Positions 1 through 13,600 are shown, counted from the first letter of the stretch. The stretch: 64,000 nt of DNA from an uncultured Bacteroidota bacterium (GCA_903882805.1 CAIRYK010000013.1:1-64000); one strand, 5' to 3'. Notes: a model not told the origin generated them from the letters alone. Program-made: numbers and translations.

Positions 1-270
1 AATTAGTCTAAGAATCCCACGTTATACATACATTCGATGCCTACAGCATCGCCTGCAATGACTATGATTTTTACAAACACATCCGACCTCATCTGCATCG
101 CACATGATTACTACAAACCTTTGCCACAATACCCGATGGCAAGCCATCGCATGTTTATAGCACACAACAACAAAACGCCCCGATGCTGTAGGCATCGTAT
201 GTTTTACCACCACTGGAATTAGTCTAAGAATCCCACGTTATACATACATTCGATACATACGGCATCGCTC
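1..270. repeat. REP-like palindromes and a 38-bp direct repeat
   Basis: Non-coding stretch at the left edge. The first 38 bases recur exactly at 217-254. Short palindromes with CGATG(C/G) arms sit at 35-51, 134-149, 181-197 and, imperfectly, 251-267. The copy at 181-197 is the exact reverse complement of the one at 35-51. Copies 134-149 and 181-197 are both followed by a similar ATGTTT-containing tail. This resembles REP-type intergenic elements. No transposase is present in the window, so mobility is not shown. Confidence 0.6.
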
Positions 271-293
271 AGTTAAAACACCTATAACCGCTA

Positions 294-887
294 TTATCTG
301 GCTTTGGTCGACACTTTGTAATAATTGTACACGCTCACCACGGTAACATTGGGATGTTCGTATTTTTCCACAAACGTATCAATCCTAACTATCTGGTCGC
401 GCTGCTCGGTGAGCGTAGAAAATTTACCGCCGGGGTATTTTATCTTCATCCAGTTTGCCGCCCCCATACGGTCCATACGCTCTACAATGTTTGTAATGGG
501 TAGCGGTTTCTTTTTCCCGTCTTTATCGGTATAGGTGTGGGCATGGTCGGTATAGTTTTTAAACAGCGATATATACCGTACCGCTGCAAAATCCTTCACC
601 GTATCATCGTCCATCAGGCTGTCTCTGCTATCATAGCATTTGTATACAAACGAGGTATCGGCCACATAAAACGTATCGTATCTGTAAAACTCAGGCACTG
701 TATATATATCCGTAATTACGGCAGGGTCGCCGGGCGCACCGGTCATACTGTGGCAGCAATTATAGGGGTTCCATATTTTGGGGTCGTAGTGAGTTTTGCG
801 TTTATTACGGGCGTCGGCATGGGCTGCAATCCCCCCCCCCATTACGACCGCGGTAATTAAGGCCGCTATTTTTCCAGTAGTATGCAT
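294..887 (-). CDS. Secreted hypothetical protein, paralogue of upstream neighbour
   Basis: Unrecognised 197-residue protein with a Sec signal peptide (hydrophobic residues about 6-24, cleavage probably after AHA or ADA). The rest is polar and Tyr/Asp-rich. It is clearly paralogous to the product of 892-1506. Both share a PEFY motif, a YDS/YDA segment, an HTxxDxDGKxKP motif, RxDxM, an (N/Q)IVRxDT segment and a final YYKV. Only 4 bases separate the two genes, so they are probably cotranscribed. A run of ten G (coding strand, 831-840) encodes the MGGG segment inside the signal peptide, and slippage there would shift the frame and abolish the protein. Function unknown; the location (periplasm or outside) is inferred from the signal peptide only. 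Confidence 0.75.
   Translation of the reverse strand: MHTTGKIAALITAVVMGGGIAAHADARNKRKTHYDPKIWNPYNCCHSMTGAPGDPAVITDIYTVPEFYRYDTFYVADTSFVYKCYDSRDSLMDDDTVKDFAAVRYISLFKNYTDHAHTYTDKDGKKKPLPITNIVERMDRMGAANWMKIKYPGGKFSTLTEQRDQIVRIDTFVEKYEHPNVTVVSVYNYYKVSTKAR
831..840 (-). repeat. G10 homopolymer inside a signal-peptide coding region
   Basis: Ten consecutive C on the plus strand (ten G in the coding sense) encode ATG-GGG-GGG-GGG within codons for residues about 16-19 of the 294-887 protein. Poly-G tracts of this length are classic sites of slipped-strand mispairing. They are also a common sequencing-error site. Confidence 0.85.
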
Positions 888-891
888 ATAG

Positions 892-1506
892 CTATTCCTC
901 GGCGGTTGGTTTTGCAGGCTTTTCTACCTCTACAACTTTATAATACCTGCGCACGGTCATCTGGTTGGCGCCAGTTAACGGGTCGGTTACCACGGTAGTA
1001 TCTGCCCTAACAATATTCGATTTTATCTCTTTCACCTCCGTAACATTGCCATTGCTGTATTCCAGGCATCTCCACGAGTCCGACTCCATTTTATCGTATC
1101 TGAAAATCGTCTTCCTAACAACCGATGGCTTGGGCTTACCGTCTACATCTATAAAAGTGTGCATGTAGTTGGTAAACGTTTTCACGAAGTTGATATGTTG
1201 CAGCACATTAGCATCGCTGATCGTATCTACATTCAGTTGCGAATTGTAGGCATCGTAGCATTCATACTTCAGTACGGTGTCGTTATGGTCTACCGGCCAG
1301 TGGTGGTAAAACTCGGGAAAATAAAAATACTTTACTTCTCCGGGCGCTATCGGCCGGGTGTTAGCTGTATCGGTGTTGGGCGTTATGGCGGCAGGCTTGC
1401 GTTTTACTTCTTTTGGTCGTGCGCCGCTGGGCTCCTGCGCCGCTGCGCCGGTGGCCAATCCACTAAACACTAAAGCTATTACTACCGATGCTGCTTTCAT
1501 AGACAC
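892..1506 (-). CDS. Secreted hypothetical protein, first of a paralogous pair
   Basis: Unrecognised 204-residue protein with a Sec signal peptide (residues about 1-23, ending AAAQ). The mature part begins with a Pro/Arg/Lys-rich stretch and ends with an acidic/Lys-rich tail. The body aligns with the downstream gene product through PEFY, KYECYDA, HTFIDVDGKPKP, RYDKM, NIVRADT and YYKV. No lipobox Cys is seen, so it is more likely periplasmic or secreted than a lipoprotein. It starts just downstream of the giant gene's terminator, so it probably has its own promoter, though no clean -7 box was found. Confidence 0.75.
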   Translation of the reverse strand: MSMKAASVVIALVFSGLATGAAAQEPSGARPKEVKRKPAAITPNTDTANTRPIAPGEVKYFYFPEFYHHWPVDHNDTVLKYECYDAYNSQLNVDTISDANVLQHINFVKTFTNYMHTFIDVDGKPKPSVVRKTIFRYDKMESDSWRCLEYSNGNVTEVKEIKSNIVRADTTVVTDPLTGANQMTVRRYYKVVEVEKPAKPTAEE

Positions 1507-1588
1507 ACTGCAAACTAAACAATTTTCCCAAGTTTACCATATACATCCTACGGCTACTGACACAGATTTAGGAAACCATTATCAAAAC

Positions 1589-1620
1589 AAATGCGGCCCG
1601 CTGTATTTCGGGCCGCATTT
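1589..1620 (-). terminator. Intrinsic terminator of the giant adhesin gene
   Basis: Perfect 12-bp GC-rich inverted repeat (arms 1589-1600 and 1609-1620, 8-base loop) directly after the stop codon of the 1648-20781 gene. On the minus strand it is followed by a T-rich tract (TTTGTTTT). Confidence 0.85.
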
Positions 1621-1647
1621 ACTTTACTATTTCAATACTATTATTCG

Positions 1648-4600
1648 TTACTTATTTATAAGCAGGTACATCACCTTACTACCGCCCTCGTACCGGACTG
1701 TTATCAGGTACATGCCCTTGGCCATGCCCTCATCCAGTACTATGTGATCGTTCACCAATCCACCCTGCGCATTCATTTTGTGCGTGTACACGATTCTACC
1801 CAGCATATTGGTAATGTCTATCACTACCTCCATGTCTTTGTCTACGCCTACATTGCCTTTCAGTACAAACTCACCATTGTTCGGGTTGGGTACCACCGTA
1901 AAGTCGGCGGCTGTAGCTGTAGCAGTTTCGCTAGCGGTGTCGCCTGCCATTCTGCAACTTGTTACCACCACCGATTCGGTAGCCGTACAACCCGTAGACG
2001 TTATTACATACGACACAGTAGCCACCCCATTGGCAACGCCCGTCACAACACCGGTAGTACTTCCTATCGATGCTATCGATGGGTTAGAGCTGCTCCATGT
2101 TCCGCCGCTGCTTGCGTTAGCCAGCGTACGTGTAAAACCGTTACACACATCGGTAGGCAATTGTATCGGCGACAGATCATTAACTGTAACCGACTGTGTT
2201 GCAGTACAACCCGTTGATAGTCTGTAAGAAATAACTACAGCGCCGCCGCCGGCCATTCTGCCTGTTACCACGCCCGTTGTTGAGCCTATCAACGCCAAAC
2301 CGCCGTTGCTGGTGTACCAGGTTCCGCCAGGCGTTGCATCGGTTAGCGTTATGCTTTGACCTACGCATACACTTGAAGCGCCAACCACAGTCGACAATGG
2401 ATTAATGGTGAGGAACGACGTATCAACGCAGCCAGTTGGCATAGTGTAGGTCAGGAACGCTGTACCGGCAGATACACCGGTTACAATAGCGGTAGATGAA
2501 CCAATTGTAGCCAGAGCCGGCGAACTGCTCGACCAAGCGCCGCCAGCAACGCCTGCTGTCATAGTTATCGTTTGTCCGGTACATACCATTGTTGGTCCGT
2601 ATATAGGCGAGAACGGATTCACCACCATTGTTTTGGTAGCAACGCAGCCCGAACCGAATGAGTAGCTTATAGTTACCGTAGCGCCAGAGATACGACCAGT
2701 AACAATACCTGTTGAGCCAACCAATGCAAGACCGCCATTGCTGCTCGTCCAGGCGCCGCCGGGCGATGAGTTGGTCAGCTGAGCTGTTTGGCCGCTACAT
2801 ACAAAGGAAGGACCAGATATAGAAGCCGGACCAGACGATATGGTAGCCACCACTGTGTTCATACAGCCCGTTGGCATTACATAAGATATTGTAGATGTAC
2901 CCGCAGATATACCTGTTAGCGTACCGGAAGAAGAACCAATGGTTGCTACGCCAGTATTAGAGCTTATCCACGAACCACCCGATGTAGTAGTAGCCAGCGT
3001 ACTTGTCAATCCTACACATGCGCTCGGCGTACCGGTGATGGCCGATAGCGCGCCTACTGTTACAGTCAGCGTGGCGCGGCAGCCACTGCCCAAAGTATAG
3101 GATATTGCTACCGCTCCAACGCCTATGCCCGAAACAACGCCTGTTGCAGACCCCACGGTAGCTCTCAGCATATTACCGCTCGACCATGTACCGCCTGCAA
3201 CCGAATTGGTAAGCGTAGTAGACTGACCAAGACAAACAGAAGAACTACCTGAAATTGCCGCAAGATCGCTAACTGATATTGTTTTGGTAGACTGACAACC
3301 TGTAGAAAGTGCATAGGTAATTGTCGCCGACCCTGTAGCAACGCCAGTTACAATACCTGTACTGCTACCTACCGTAGCTACACCCGTTGTTCCGCTGGTC
3401 CATGTACCGCCGCTTACCGTAGATGTAAATGTTGTGGTCTGGCCTGCGCATACGCTTGTAGCGCCTGTCAGCGTAGCCGATGGGTTAACTGTCATAGATG
3501 CCGTTGCTCTACAACCTGTACCCAACGTATAGGTAAATGTTACTAATCCGCTACCCACGCCAGTTACCACACCTGTAGCCGAACCAATTGTCGCACGGAG
3601 TGTATTGTTGCTTGCCCAGGTACCGCCAGCCACAGCATTACTTAATGTTGTTGTCTGACCTGTACACACAGTTGTTGCACCGGTTATAGCCACTAGCGGA
3701 TTTATAGTTACTGTGCGCACCGCGCTGCAACCAGACCCTATTGTGTAAGAAATTACCGCGGTGCCTGCAGCTACTCCGGTTACTACACCCGTAGCCGAGC
3801 CAACGGTTGCAGTAGCGAGGTCGCTGCTGCTCCATGTGCCGCCGCCTGTGCCGTTGAGTGTTGTTGTCTGCCCTACACAGGCGGAAGCTGTACCGGTTAT
3901 AGCGCCAAGCGATGCAATGGTTACAGGTATAGTTGTGCGGCAACTGCCCAATGTATAAGAGATGCTCACCGTACCATAACTGGTGCCGGTTACAACACCG
4001 GTGGTAGAACCAACCGTTGCGATCAACACATTACCGCTGGTCCATACGCCGCCGCTTATAGCATTGCTAAGTGTAGTAGAAGTACCAGTACAAGCAGAAG
4101 TAGTACCTGTAATTGTAGGCGGTGTAGTAATGATCGATACGGTAGTGTTGCGTACACAACCAGATGATAGTGTATAAGTTATTACCGACGAGCCAGCGCT
4201 TACGCCAGTTACCACGCCAGTAGAAGAACCTATTGTAGCCACACCTGTGCTACCGCTAGTCCATACACCGCCGCCAGCAAAACTTGCTAATGTTATCGTA
4301 GATCCAACACAGGTTCCGCTTGAGCCTGTAATTGCATAAGATGTATTAACCGTCACTGTTTTTATAGAATAACAGCCTGTTGCCAATGAATAGGTGATTG
4401 TTGCAGAACCTGCCGCTACCGCTGTTACAACTCCGGTAGATGAACCCACAGATGCGATAGCTGAATTGCTGCTGGTCCAGGTACCGCCCGGCACCGCGTT
4501 GGTATAGGTATTGGTCTGATCCATACAAAGCGGTGTAGTTCCGGCAATTGCAGCAACCGGATTAACGGTTACAACTGTTGCGCCAGAGCAACCCGTAGAC

Positions 4601-7600
4601 AGAGTATAAGAAATCACCGTTGTGCCGGCAGATATACCCGTTACTAAGCCCACAGCGCTGATTGTGCCCACTGCAGTTGCGCTACTCGACCATGTACCGC
4701 CGCTTACTGAATTTGCAAGGGTCGTAGTTTGACCATTACATACCGAGGTAGTACCCGTAATAGACGAGAAGTTATTGACTGTAACGCTTGTAGAATTTAC
4801 ACAACCGTTGCTCAAAGTATATGTTATGTTCACATTGCCTGCCAGTATACCTGTTACAATACCAGTGGTAGACCCTACGCTCGCTATCGCTCCATTACCT
4901 GTTGTCCAGGTACCGCCTGATACTGCATTGGCAAGTGTTGTAGTCTGACTTGCACATACTGTGGTAGTACCGGTTATGGGTTCAGATGGCAGTACGGTTA
5001 CAGTTGCATTTGCAATACAACCTGTAGGCATTATATAGGATACCAAAGCAGTACCAGCCGTAACACCCGTTACTATACCGGTAGCAGAACCAATAGTAAC
5101 AGTAGCATCGGCGCTCTCCCATGTACCGCCAGCGGTAGCATCGGTTAGCGTAAGCGTTGATGATTTACATACTGGACCAGCGCCTGAAACAGGCGACAGC
5201 GGATTAACGGTTACAGATGTAGTAGCCACGCATCCGGTACCCAACGTATAAGATATTGTTGCCGTACCGCTAATGTTACCTACTACAATACCAGTAGTAG
5301 ACCCTATGAGCGCTATACCACCGTTGCTGCTTGTCCAGGTACCGCCGCCTACAGCATCGGAAAGCGTATAAGACAAGCCAGAGCAAATAGTTGTTGTGCC
5401 AGCAATAGGCGCTAATGGATTAATAGTTATTGTTGCAGTTGTAGAACAGTTGAGCGAAGCCTGGTAAGTGATTACCGCTGTACCGGCAGCTACTCCGGTC
5501 ACTACACCTGTAGACGACCCTACCGAAGCAACCAGCGTATTGCTACTTATCCACGTGCCGCCGCCCGTGCCGCTCGTCAATGTAGTTGTCTGCCCCACGC
5601 AGGCGCTTGATGCGCCAACTATAGAAGAAAGCGCCGATATAGTTACTGTGGTTGTGTAGGTACAACCTGTGGCAGCTACGTAATAACCTATCGTGGTGGT
5701 ACCTGCGCCAATGCCGGTAACAACGCCTGTGGTAGTGCCTACATCTGCAATACCTCCGTTTGCTGTAATCCATACGCCGCCGCCTGTTGCATTAGAGAGA
5801 GTTGTTGTCTGCCCCACGCAGGCGCCAGCCAGGCCTGTAGTTGCGGCAAGAGGATGTACAGAAACCGCATAAGTAGTATAGCAGCCGCTCGACATCATGT
5901 AGGTAATTACCTCTGTGCCAGCCGCTACGCCCGTTACTACTCCGGTAGTCGAACCAACAGTTGCCACCGAACCGCCGGAAATCCAACTACCGCCGCTTAC
6001 TGAATTACCCAACGTAATTGTCTGATTAGCACATACAGTTGTTGGTCCGTAGGTAGTACCCAGATTGTTTACTGTAACAGTTTTTGAGGCTACACAACCT
6101 GTAGAAATAATTGTATAAGAAATTATGGCAGTTCCCGGCATTACTCCAGTTACCAAACCAGAAGAAACTGTTGCGATACCTCCGTTGCTGCTGGTCCAAG
6201 CGCCGCCCGGAGTTGCATCTGCCAACGTTATAGACTGACCAATACATACATTATCAAGACCGGTCATTGCAGCCAACGGATATACTCTTACGGACATTGA
6301 ATCCATACAGCCAGTTCCCATGAGGTAGGTGATCATAGACGTGCCGGCCGAAACACCTGTAATGCTACCGGTAGAACCTGCCGATGCAATACCAGAATTA
6401 GAACTTACCCATGCGCCGCCGCTAGTTCCGTTAGTTAGCGTTATAGATTGCCCCTCGCAGACCGTGGTTGACCCAACTATTGATGAAATAGGGTTGACCG
6501 CCACTGTAGTGGAAACAAGGCAACCATAACCGAAGCTATAAGAAACCACCACTGGACCGCCGCCAGACAATCTGCCGGTAAGTACACCTGTGTAGGTATC
6601 CATTAGAGCCAAACCTCCATTACTACTGCTCCACAATCCACCCGGAACAGCATTGGTATAGGTTACTGACTGTCCTGTACACACAAATGATGAACCTACT
6701 ATTGGTCCTGGAGGCGTGGTTACATTGATAGTAGTAGTACGCGTACAACCCGAGGGCACTGTATAGGTTACCACGATTGTGCCCAAAGACACGCCTGTAA
6801 CAATACCTGATAACGTACCCAGAGTGGCTATCGCACTCGAACCAGTTGTACTCCATGTACCGCCCGGAGTTGCATCTGCAAGGTAAAGGTTGTAACCAAC
6901 ACACACCGCTGAACCGCCCGTTATTGGCAATATCGGACCTATGTTAACGCTGGTTGTGGCATAACAAGAAGTCCCGGTTGAATAAGTGATAGTAGCAGAA
7001 CCACCGAATACCCCCAGAACATCGCCTGTAGTTGACCCAACTGTTGCAATAGCAATGTTGCTGCTAGTCCAGTTACCGCCGCCCACACTGTTAGAGAGCG
7101 TTGTTACGCTGCCTGCACAAACAGTTGTTGTACCAGTTATTGCAGGCACAGCTGTATTTGCTGTAAAATCAGAAGCAACCGAACAACCAGTAGATAATAC
7201 ATAAGAAATAGTAGATGTACCTGTGCTTACTGCGGTTACAATGCCGGTGGAACTACCAATGGTTGCAATTCCCGTATTTGTGCTACTCCAAACTCCGCCT
7301 GAAACTGAGTTCGTTAATGCAGATAGAGAGCCAACACATGCAGACATTGATCCGCCAATTGCAGAAGGAGATGCATTTACGGTCAATGCAGTAGTAGTTG
7401 TACATCCGGTTCCAAGAGTGTAGGTTATTGTCGCAGTACCTGCTGCAACTCCCGTAGCAATACCAGTTGATGACCCAATAGTCGCAATGCCGGTAGATGA
7501 ACTGCTCCAGGTGCCGCCCCCGCTGTTAGAAAGTGAAGTTGTAGCGCCTCGACAAACAGTAGTCGTACCGGATATAGCTGAAGGCGTAGGGTTAACCGTT

Positions 7601-10600
7601 AAAACAGTGGTTGTGATACAACCTGTACCCAGTGAATAAGTTATTGTTGAAGTACCAGCAGATACACCCGTTGCAACACCAGTAGTAGTGCCAATGGTAG
7701 CAACGCCGGTAGTAGAACTGCTCCAGGTGCCGCCGCCAGTGTTGGTGAGCGTTGTGGTCAATCCTTCGCAAACAGTTGTTGTACCACCGATTGCTGATGG
7801 CAATGGATTAACAGTCAATACTGTTGTGTTGATACAGCCAGTGCCCAATGTGTATGTTATTGTGCTCGTACCAGCAGCTACGCCGGTTGCTATACCAGTA
7901 GATGAACCAATTGTGGCAACGCCAGTAGATGAGCTGCTCCAGGTACCACCGCCAGTGTTGGTGAGCGTTGTGGTCAATCCCTCACAAACAGTTGTTGTAC
8001 CGCCAATAGGTGATGGTGTAGCATTAACAGTCAATACAGTTGTGTTGATACAGCCTGTGCCTAATGTATAAGTGATTGTGCTCGTACCCGCTGCAACGCC
8101 AGTTGCAATACCGGTTGATGAACCGATAGTTGCAACGCCAGTAGATGAGCTGCTCCAAGTTCCACCGCCAGTGTTGGTGAGCGTTGTGGTCAATCCTTCG
8201 CAAACCGTTGTTGTACCGCCGATTGCTGATGGCAATGGATTAACAGTTATTGCCTCTACAGCAAAACAGCCGCCAGGTAGTGTATAATGTATGTATGCAA
8301 CGCCATCTAAAGAACTGGTAATAACTCCAGATGTTGAACCTATATCAGCGATAGTTATATCGGTACTTGACCAAATACCTCCGGGTGTTGCATTTGATAA
8401 AGTAATTGACGATCCACTACATACTGTTGTTGTCCCTGTAATTATTGCAGGCATAGGATTCACGGTAATAGTAGTTGCGGCATAGCAACCTGTCCCTAAT
8501 GTATAGGTAATCGCTGAAGTACCTGCTAAAACCGCATCGACAAAACCACTTACAGAACCAATGGTTGCCACTCCAGTTACACTACTACTCCATACTCCGA
8601 CGCCTGAGCTATACAAAGTCGCAGTATCGCCTTCACAAAAAACAGTTGTACCTGTTACCGAAGCAGGTGTAGCATTGACTGTTAAAGTAGCGCTTGCATA
8701 ACACCCTGTCGGTAATATGTAATCTATTAAAACCGTGCCAGCAGAAACGCCGGTGGCCACACCGGTAGAATTGTTGACGGAGGCAATTGCGGCGTCGTCA
8801 GAAATCCAAGTACCTCCACCCGTTCCGTTTGCCAATGCAGTTGTGTATCCGGTACAAACAACGAGCGTGCCGGTAATGGTTGCAGGTAAAGGATTGACAG
8901 TCACTAAACTTGTAGTGTAGCAACCTGTTGGCAATGTATAGGTGATTGTAGATGTACCAACGCTAACGGTGGCAACATCCCCGGTTGAAGTACCTATTGT
9001 TGCCACAGCAATATTGCTGCTACTCCAAACACCGCCGCCGGAATTAGAAAGCGTACTTCCGTCACTATTACAAATAGACGTGACGCCAACAATCGGGAAC
9101 GGTAAAGGATGAACAGCAAAGGAGGTTGTAGTAATACAACCTGTACCTACTGTATAGGTTATTGTAGTAACGCCCAACGAAACCGTATTAACGACCCCGG
9201 TCGCAGACCCGATAGTGGCAACTGATATATCAGAACTCAACCAGGTACCGCCTGGCGTTGCATTTGTAAGCGTGGTTGTCACTCCACTACAGAACACCGT
9301 TGCTCCTGAAATAGCCGTAGGAAGCGCATTAACTGTTATCGTTTTCGTTGAATAACAACCAGTAAGTAGTGTAAAGGTAACCGTAGCAGTACCATAAGTT
9401 ACACCAGTTACTGCTCCGCTAAAGTAATCGATGGTGGCTATTGTAGTGTCATTAATGGTCCAAGTACCTCCATCTGTGTCATCTAAGAACAATGGAGTGC
9501 CCAAACATACATTATCACTTCCTGTAATTGGCGCAGCAAACGGATCAATTAGCATACCCACAGACGCATAGCATCCATTGCTTAAAGTATAAGATATGGT
9601 AGATGTACCGCCGCTAATACCCGTTACCAAGCCCGTCGCTGAGCCTATTGTAGCAACTCCAGTTAAACTGCTCGACCATACTCCACCGGCCGTCGAGTCC
9701 GAAAGTGTAGTAGTAAATCCTGCGCAGACTTCGAAAGAACCGACCATATCGTCTGGTGTAGCCAACACTTCAACATCGCGGGTGGCTATACACCCTGTAG
9801 GTAAGGTATATGTAATCGTTGATGTGCCTGCGGTCATACCTGTAACAACACCTGTCAACAAATTTATATTTGCATTCAAATCAGAACTGCTCCATGTACC
9901 GCCGCCAGCATCTGTTAGCGTAATATTACTCTGTTCACATACGGTTAATGGTCCGCTTATTGCTGCAGGAAGTGGATTAACCGTAACTGCGCTTGTTGCG
10001 ATACAACCAGTTGGTAGGTAATAGGATATTACTGTAGTACCTGCTGCAATACCCGATATATCGCCAATCGCTGAACCAATTGTTGCCACGGCTGTATTAC
10101 TACTTACCCAGTCCCCACCAAGTATAGCATGTGATAATGTATCGCCGGGCAAGCCTTCACAAACATTTAGTCGACCAAGAATTGGCGACAGCAATTCGTT
10201 TATATTAATCGTATCGTAAGAATAGCAACCGGTACCGAGGGTATAGGTAATCATAGCAGTACCTGAAAGTATACCGGTAACTATACCGCTTGCAGTTCCT
10301 ACAGTTGCAACCGCAGTATTACTACTCGACCAAACGCCGCCGCCAGTGGAGTTCGTATAGGTCGTGGGGAAGCCCGTACAAATATCCGTCGGCCCAGATA
10401 CAGCTGCCGGAAGTGGATTAATTAATACCGATGTTGAAGTAATACACCCAGTTGGCAGCGTGTAGGTTATCAGAGCTGTACCAAGCGATACTCCGGCAAG
10501 CAATCCTGTGGTGGAACCAATAGTGGCCACTGACAAATTGCTACTCAACCAAGTACCGCCGCCAGTATTGGTCAATACTGTGTTTTGTCCAAGACAACCA

Positions 10601-13600
10601 TTAGAACTACCTGTTATAGCTCCGGGTAATGGATTGACTGTAAAAGTAGCCGTTGCGTGGCAGCCTGTTGCCAATACATATGTTATACGAGCTGTTCCGG
10701 CCGATACGCCGGTCACGATACCTGTAGATGAACCTATAGTAGCTACGCCGGAATTAGAACTTGACCAAGTGCCTCCGCCTGCGCCGGTTAATGTACTTGT
10801 TAAACCCGAACAAACGGATAATGTACCAGATATACCTGAAGGCAAATCATTTACAGTAATCATTTTTGTAACGTAACAACCGGTGGGTATCGCATAGGTA
10901 ATTGTTGCTGTTCCTCCGCTTTCTCCGGCTACCAAACCGGTCCCAGAGCCTACTGTAGCTACTGCAATATCTGAACTACTCCATACTCCGCCACTTGTGG
11001 CGCTCGAGAAAGTAGTTGTCAAGCCATCGCATATGGCGCTCGCACCAGAAATTGTACCTGGTATGGAATCAACAATCAACCGCTCTACCGACAAACAACC
11101 GGTCGGTAATATATATTGAACAAACGTTGTATCATAGCCTCTTACCGCTGTTACTACACCCGACAACGAGCCTACAGTAGCAACAGTTACATCTGTACTG
11201 TTCCATGTTCCACCCGGAGTTGCGTCGGTAAAGGTTACTGAAACTCCCTGACAAACACTTGCCGGAGCAATTACTGCAGCAGGCTTAGGATTAACAGTCG
11301 CAGATTTTGTTACATTACACCCACTACCCATTGTATAGGTAAATGTTACTGTTCCTGGAGCTACTCCATAAGCAGATCCAGACACAGAACCAATTGTAGC
11401 GACGCCTAATGTAGAACTGCTCCATATGCCGCCCACTGTCGCATTTGTATAATAGGCAGAATCTAATTCACAAAATTCACTCAATCCACCAATGGCTGCC
11501 GGTAATGGCTGCACCGTAACCACTGTTGTTGCTATGCAGCCTGTTCCTAAAGTATAGGTTATAACAGATGTTCCAGCCGACACGCCAGTAGCAATTCCCG
11601 ATGCCGAACCTATTGTTGCTACACCTAACGCGCTGCTCGACCAAGTTCCGCCGCCTGAATTGGACAGAGAAGTAGTGAGCCCCTCACAAACTGCAGTAAT
11701 TCCGGTAATGGCCGATGGTAAAGGGTTAACAGTAAATACCGTTGTCGTGATGCAACCCGTTGGTAACGTGTATGTAATAGTAACGGTTCCAGACAGTACG
11801 CCTGTTACTGTTCCTGTAGACGATCCTACTGTCGCGATTGCAATATTGTTGCTAGACCAGGTTCCGCCGCCGGCATTAGATAATGTCGACTGACTACCTA
11901 CACAAGCGGAAGCTGTGCCGGTAATCGCAGATGGTAATGGATTTACTGTAAAAACTGATGTTGTAATACATCCGGTGCCCAATGAATACGTAATAGTAGC
12001 TGTACCGCTTGCAACTCCGGATACTACACCGGTTGATGAACCTATAGTGGCTATTCCGGTATTGGAACTGCTCCAAGTACCGCCGCCGGTATTTGAAAGC
12101 GTGGTAGTCAATGTCTCACATACAAATAATGTACCTGTTATTGGGTTAGGTAAACTATTGACAGTAACTACTGTGGTAGTCATACAGCCTGTATGCAAAG
12201 TATAAGTTATTGTAGATGTTCCAGCTGAAACGCCTGTCATAACCCCGGTTGATGAACCAATGGTAGCTACTCCAGGTGTTGCGCTTAGCCAGGTTCCGCC
12301 GCCGCTGTTAGATAAAGTTGTGGTTTGTCCTGAACATATTGTAGTACTTCCTGTTATTGCTGTTGGTAACGGATTGACTGTAACAATGGTAGTGGTAACA
12401 CAGCCTGTAGGTAATGTATAAGTAACCACCGTTGTGCCTGCAGCGACACCCGTTACAACTCCTGTAGTTGATCCAATTGTTGCAACACCCAATGTAGAAC
12501 TCATCCATGTGCCGCCGCCGGCATTAGATAAAGTTGTTGTCAGGCCTGTACAAACTGCCGATGAGCCGGTAATAGCTCCCGGCAAAGGATTGATTGTAGC
12601 AGTAGATACTGTGTAGCAACCTGTAGGTAATGTATAGGTTATAAAAGATGTACCTGCAGATATACCGGTAAGTACACCTGTTGTCGACCCAATTGTTGCA
12701 ATGCCGACCGACGAACTAACCCATTCGCCTCCTCCACTATTGGTTAAGGTAGTAGTTTGACCGCTACAAACAGCCAAAGTCCCTGATGTTGCGGATGGCA
12801 ACGGATTTACAGTAACGACGGTCGTCGCTATGCAACCAGTTGCAAGCATATAGGTAATTGTAGATGTACCGGAAGCTATACCAGAAACAACACCTGTAGA
12901 TGACCCAATGGTAGCAACGCCGGTGTTGGCGCTTGTCCAGGTTCCGCCGCCGCTGTTTGACAAAGTAGTTGTTTGCCCCTGACACACATATGCCGTACCT
13001 GTGATTGCCGACGGAGCTGCAAAAACCGTAGCAGTTTTTGTTATATAACAACCTGTGGTAAGCGTATAGGTAATGGTTACTGTGCCCAATGTCACTCCGG
13101 TTACCACCCCTGTCGATATGTCTATTGTCGCAACAGATGGTGCGCTCGATATCCACGCGCCGCCGCCAGTATTAGTATAAGTTGTTGTGGCGCCCTGACA
13201 AAGAGATGATGTGCCGGTAATTGCATTCGGCAACGGGTTCACCACAAAGGCTTCTGTTGCAGCACACCCATTACTGAAAGAATACGATATAGTTAGCGTT
13301 CCGGTTGAAATACCTGTTACTATACCGGATACAGACCCAACTGTTGCAAAAGATAAATTACTGCTACTCCAGGTTCCGCCGCCATCAGGGTCGGTAAGAG
13401 TCGTGGTAGCGCCTTCACAAATATCAAAATCACCGGCTATATCAGATGGCGTTACAAGAACGCTCATCGTTTTAGATGTATAACATCCGGTTGGCAGTGT
13501 ATAAGTTATAATTGCCGTACCCGCTGTCACACCGCCTATTTCACCAGTGATATTATCAACTGTTACAGTAGCCTCATCAGAATTCCAGATACCTCCCCCG

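Noticed and set aside
1-254. A link between the 216-bp offset of the 38-bp direct repeat and the 216-bp BIG2 units
   Set aside because: The left-edge sequence is non-coding and shares no sequence with the BIG2 units. The equal spacing looks coincidental.
1591-2217. Long plus-strand open frames opposite the giant gene (for example 1591-2217, 7688-8071 and 16559-17137)
   Set aside because: They mirror the repeat unit on the opposite strand, are rich in Thr/Val/Pro or Arg/Tyr from codon composition, and lack starts, promoters or family motifs. They are shadows of the coding strand.
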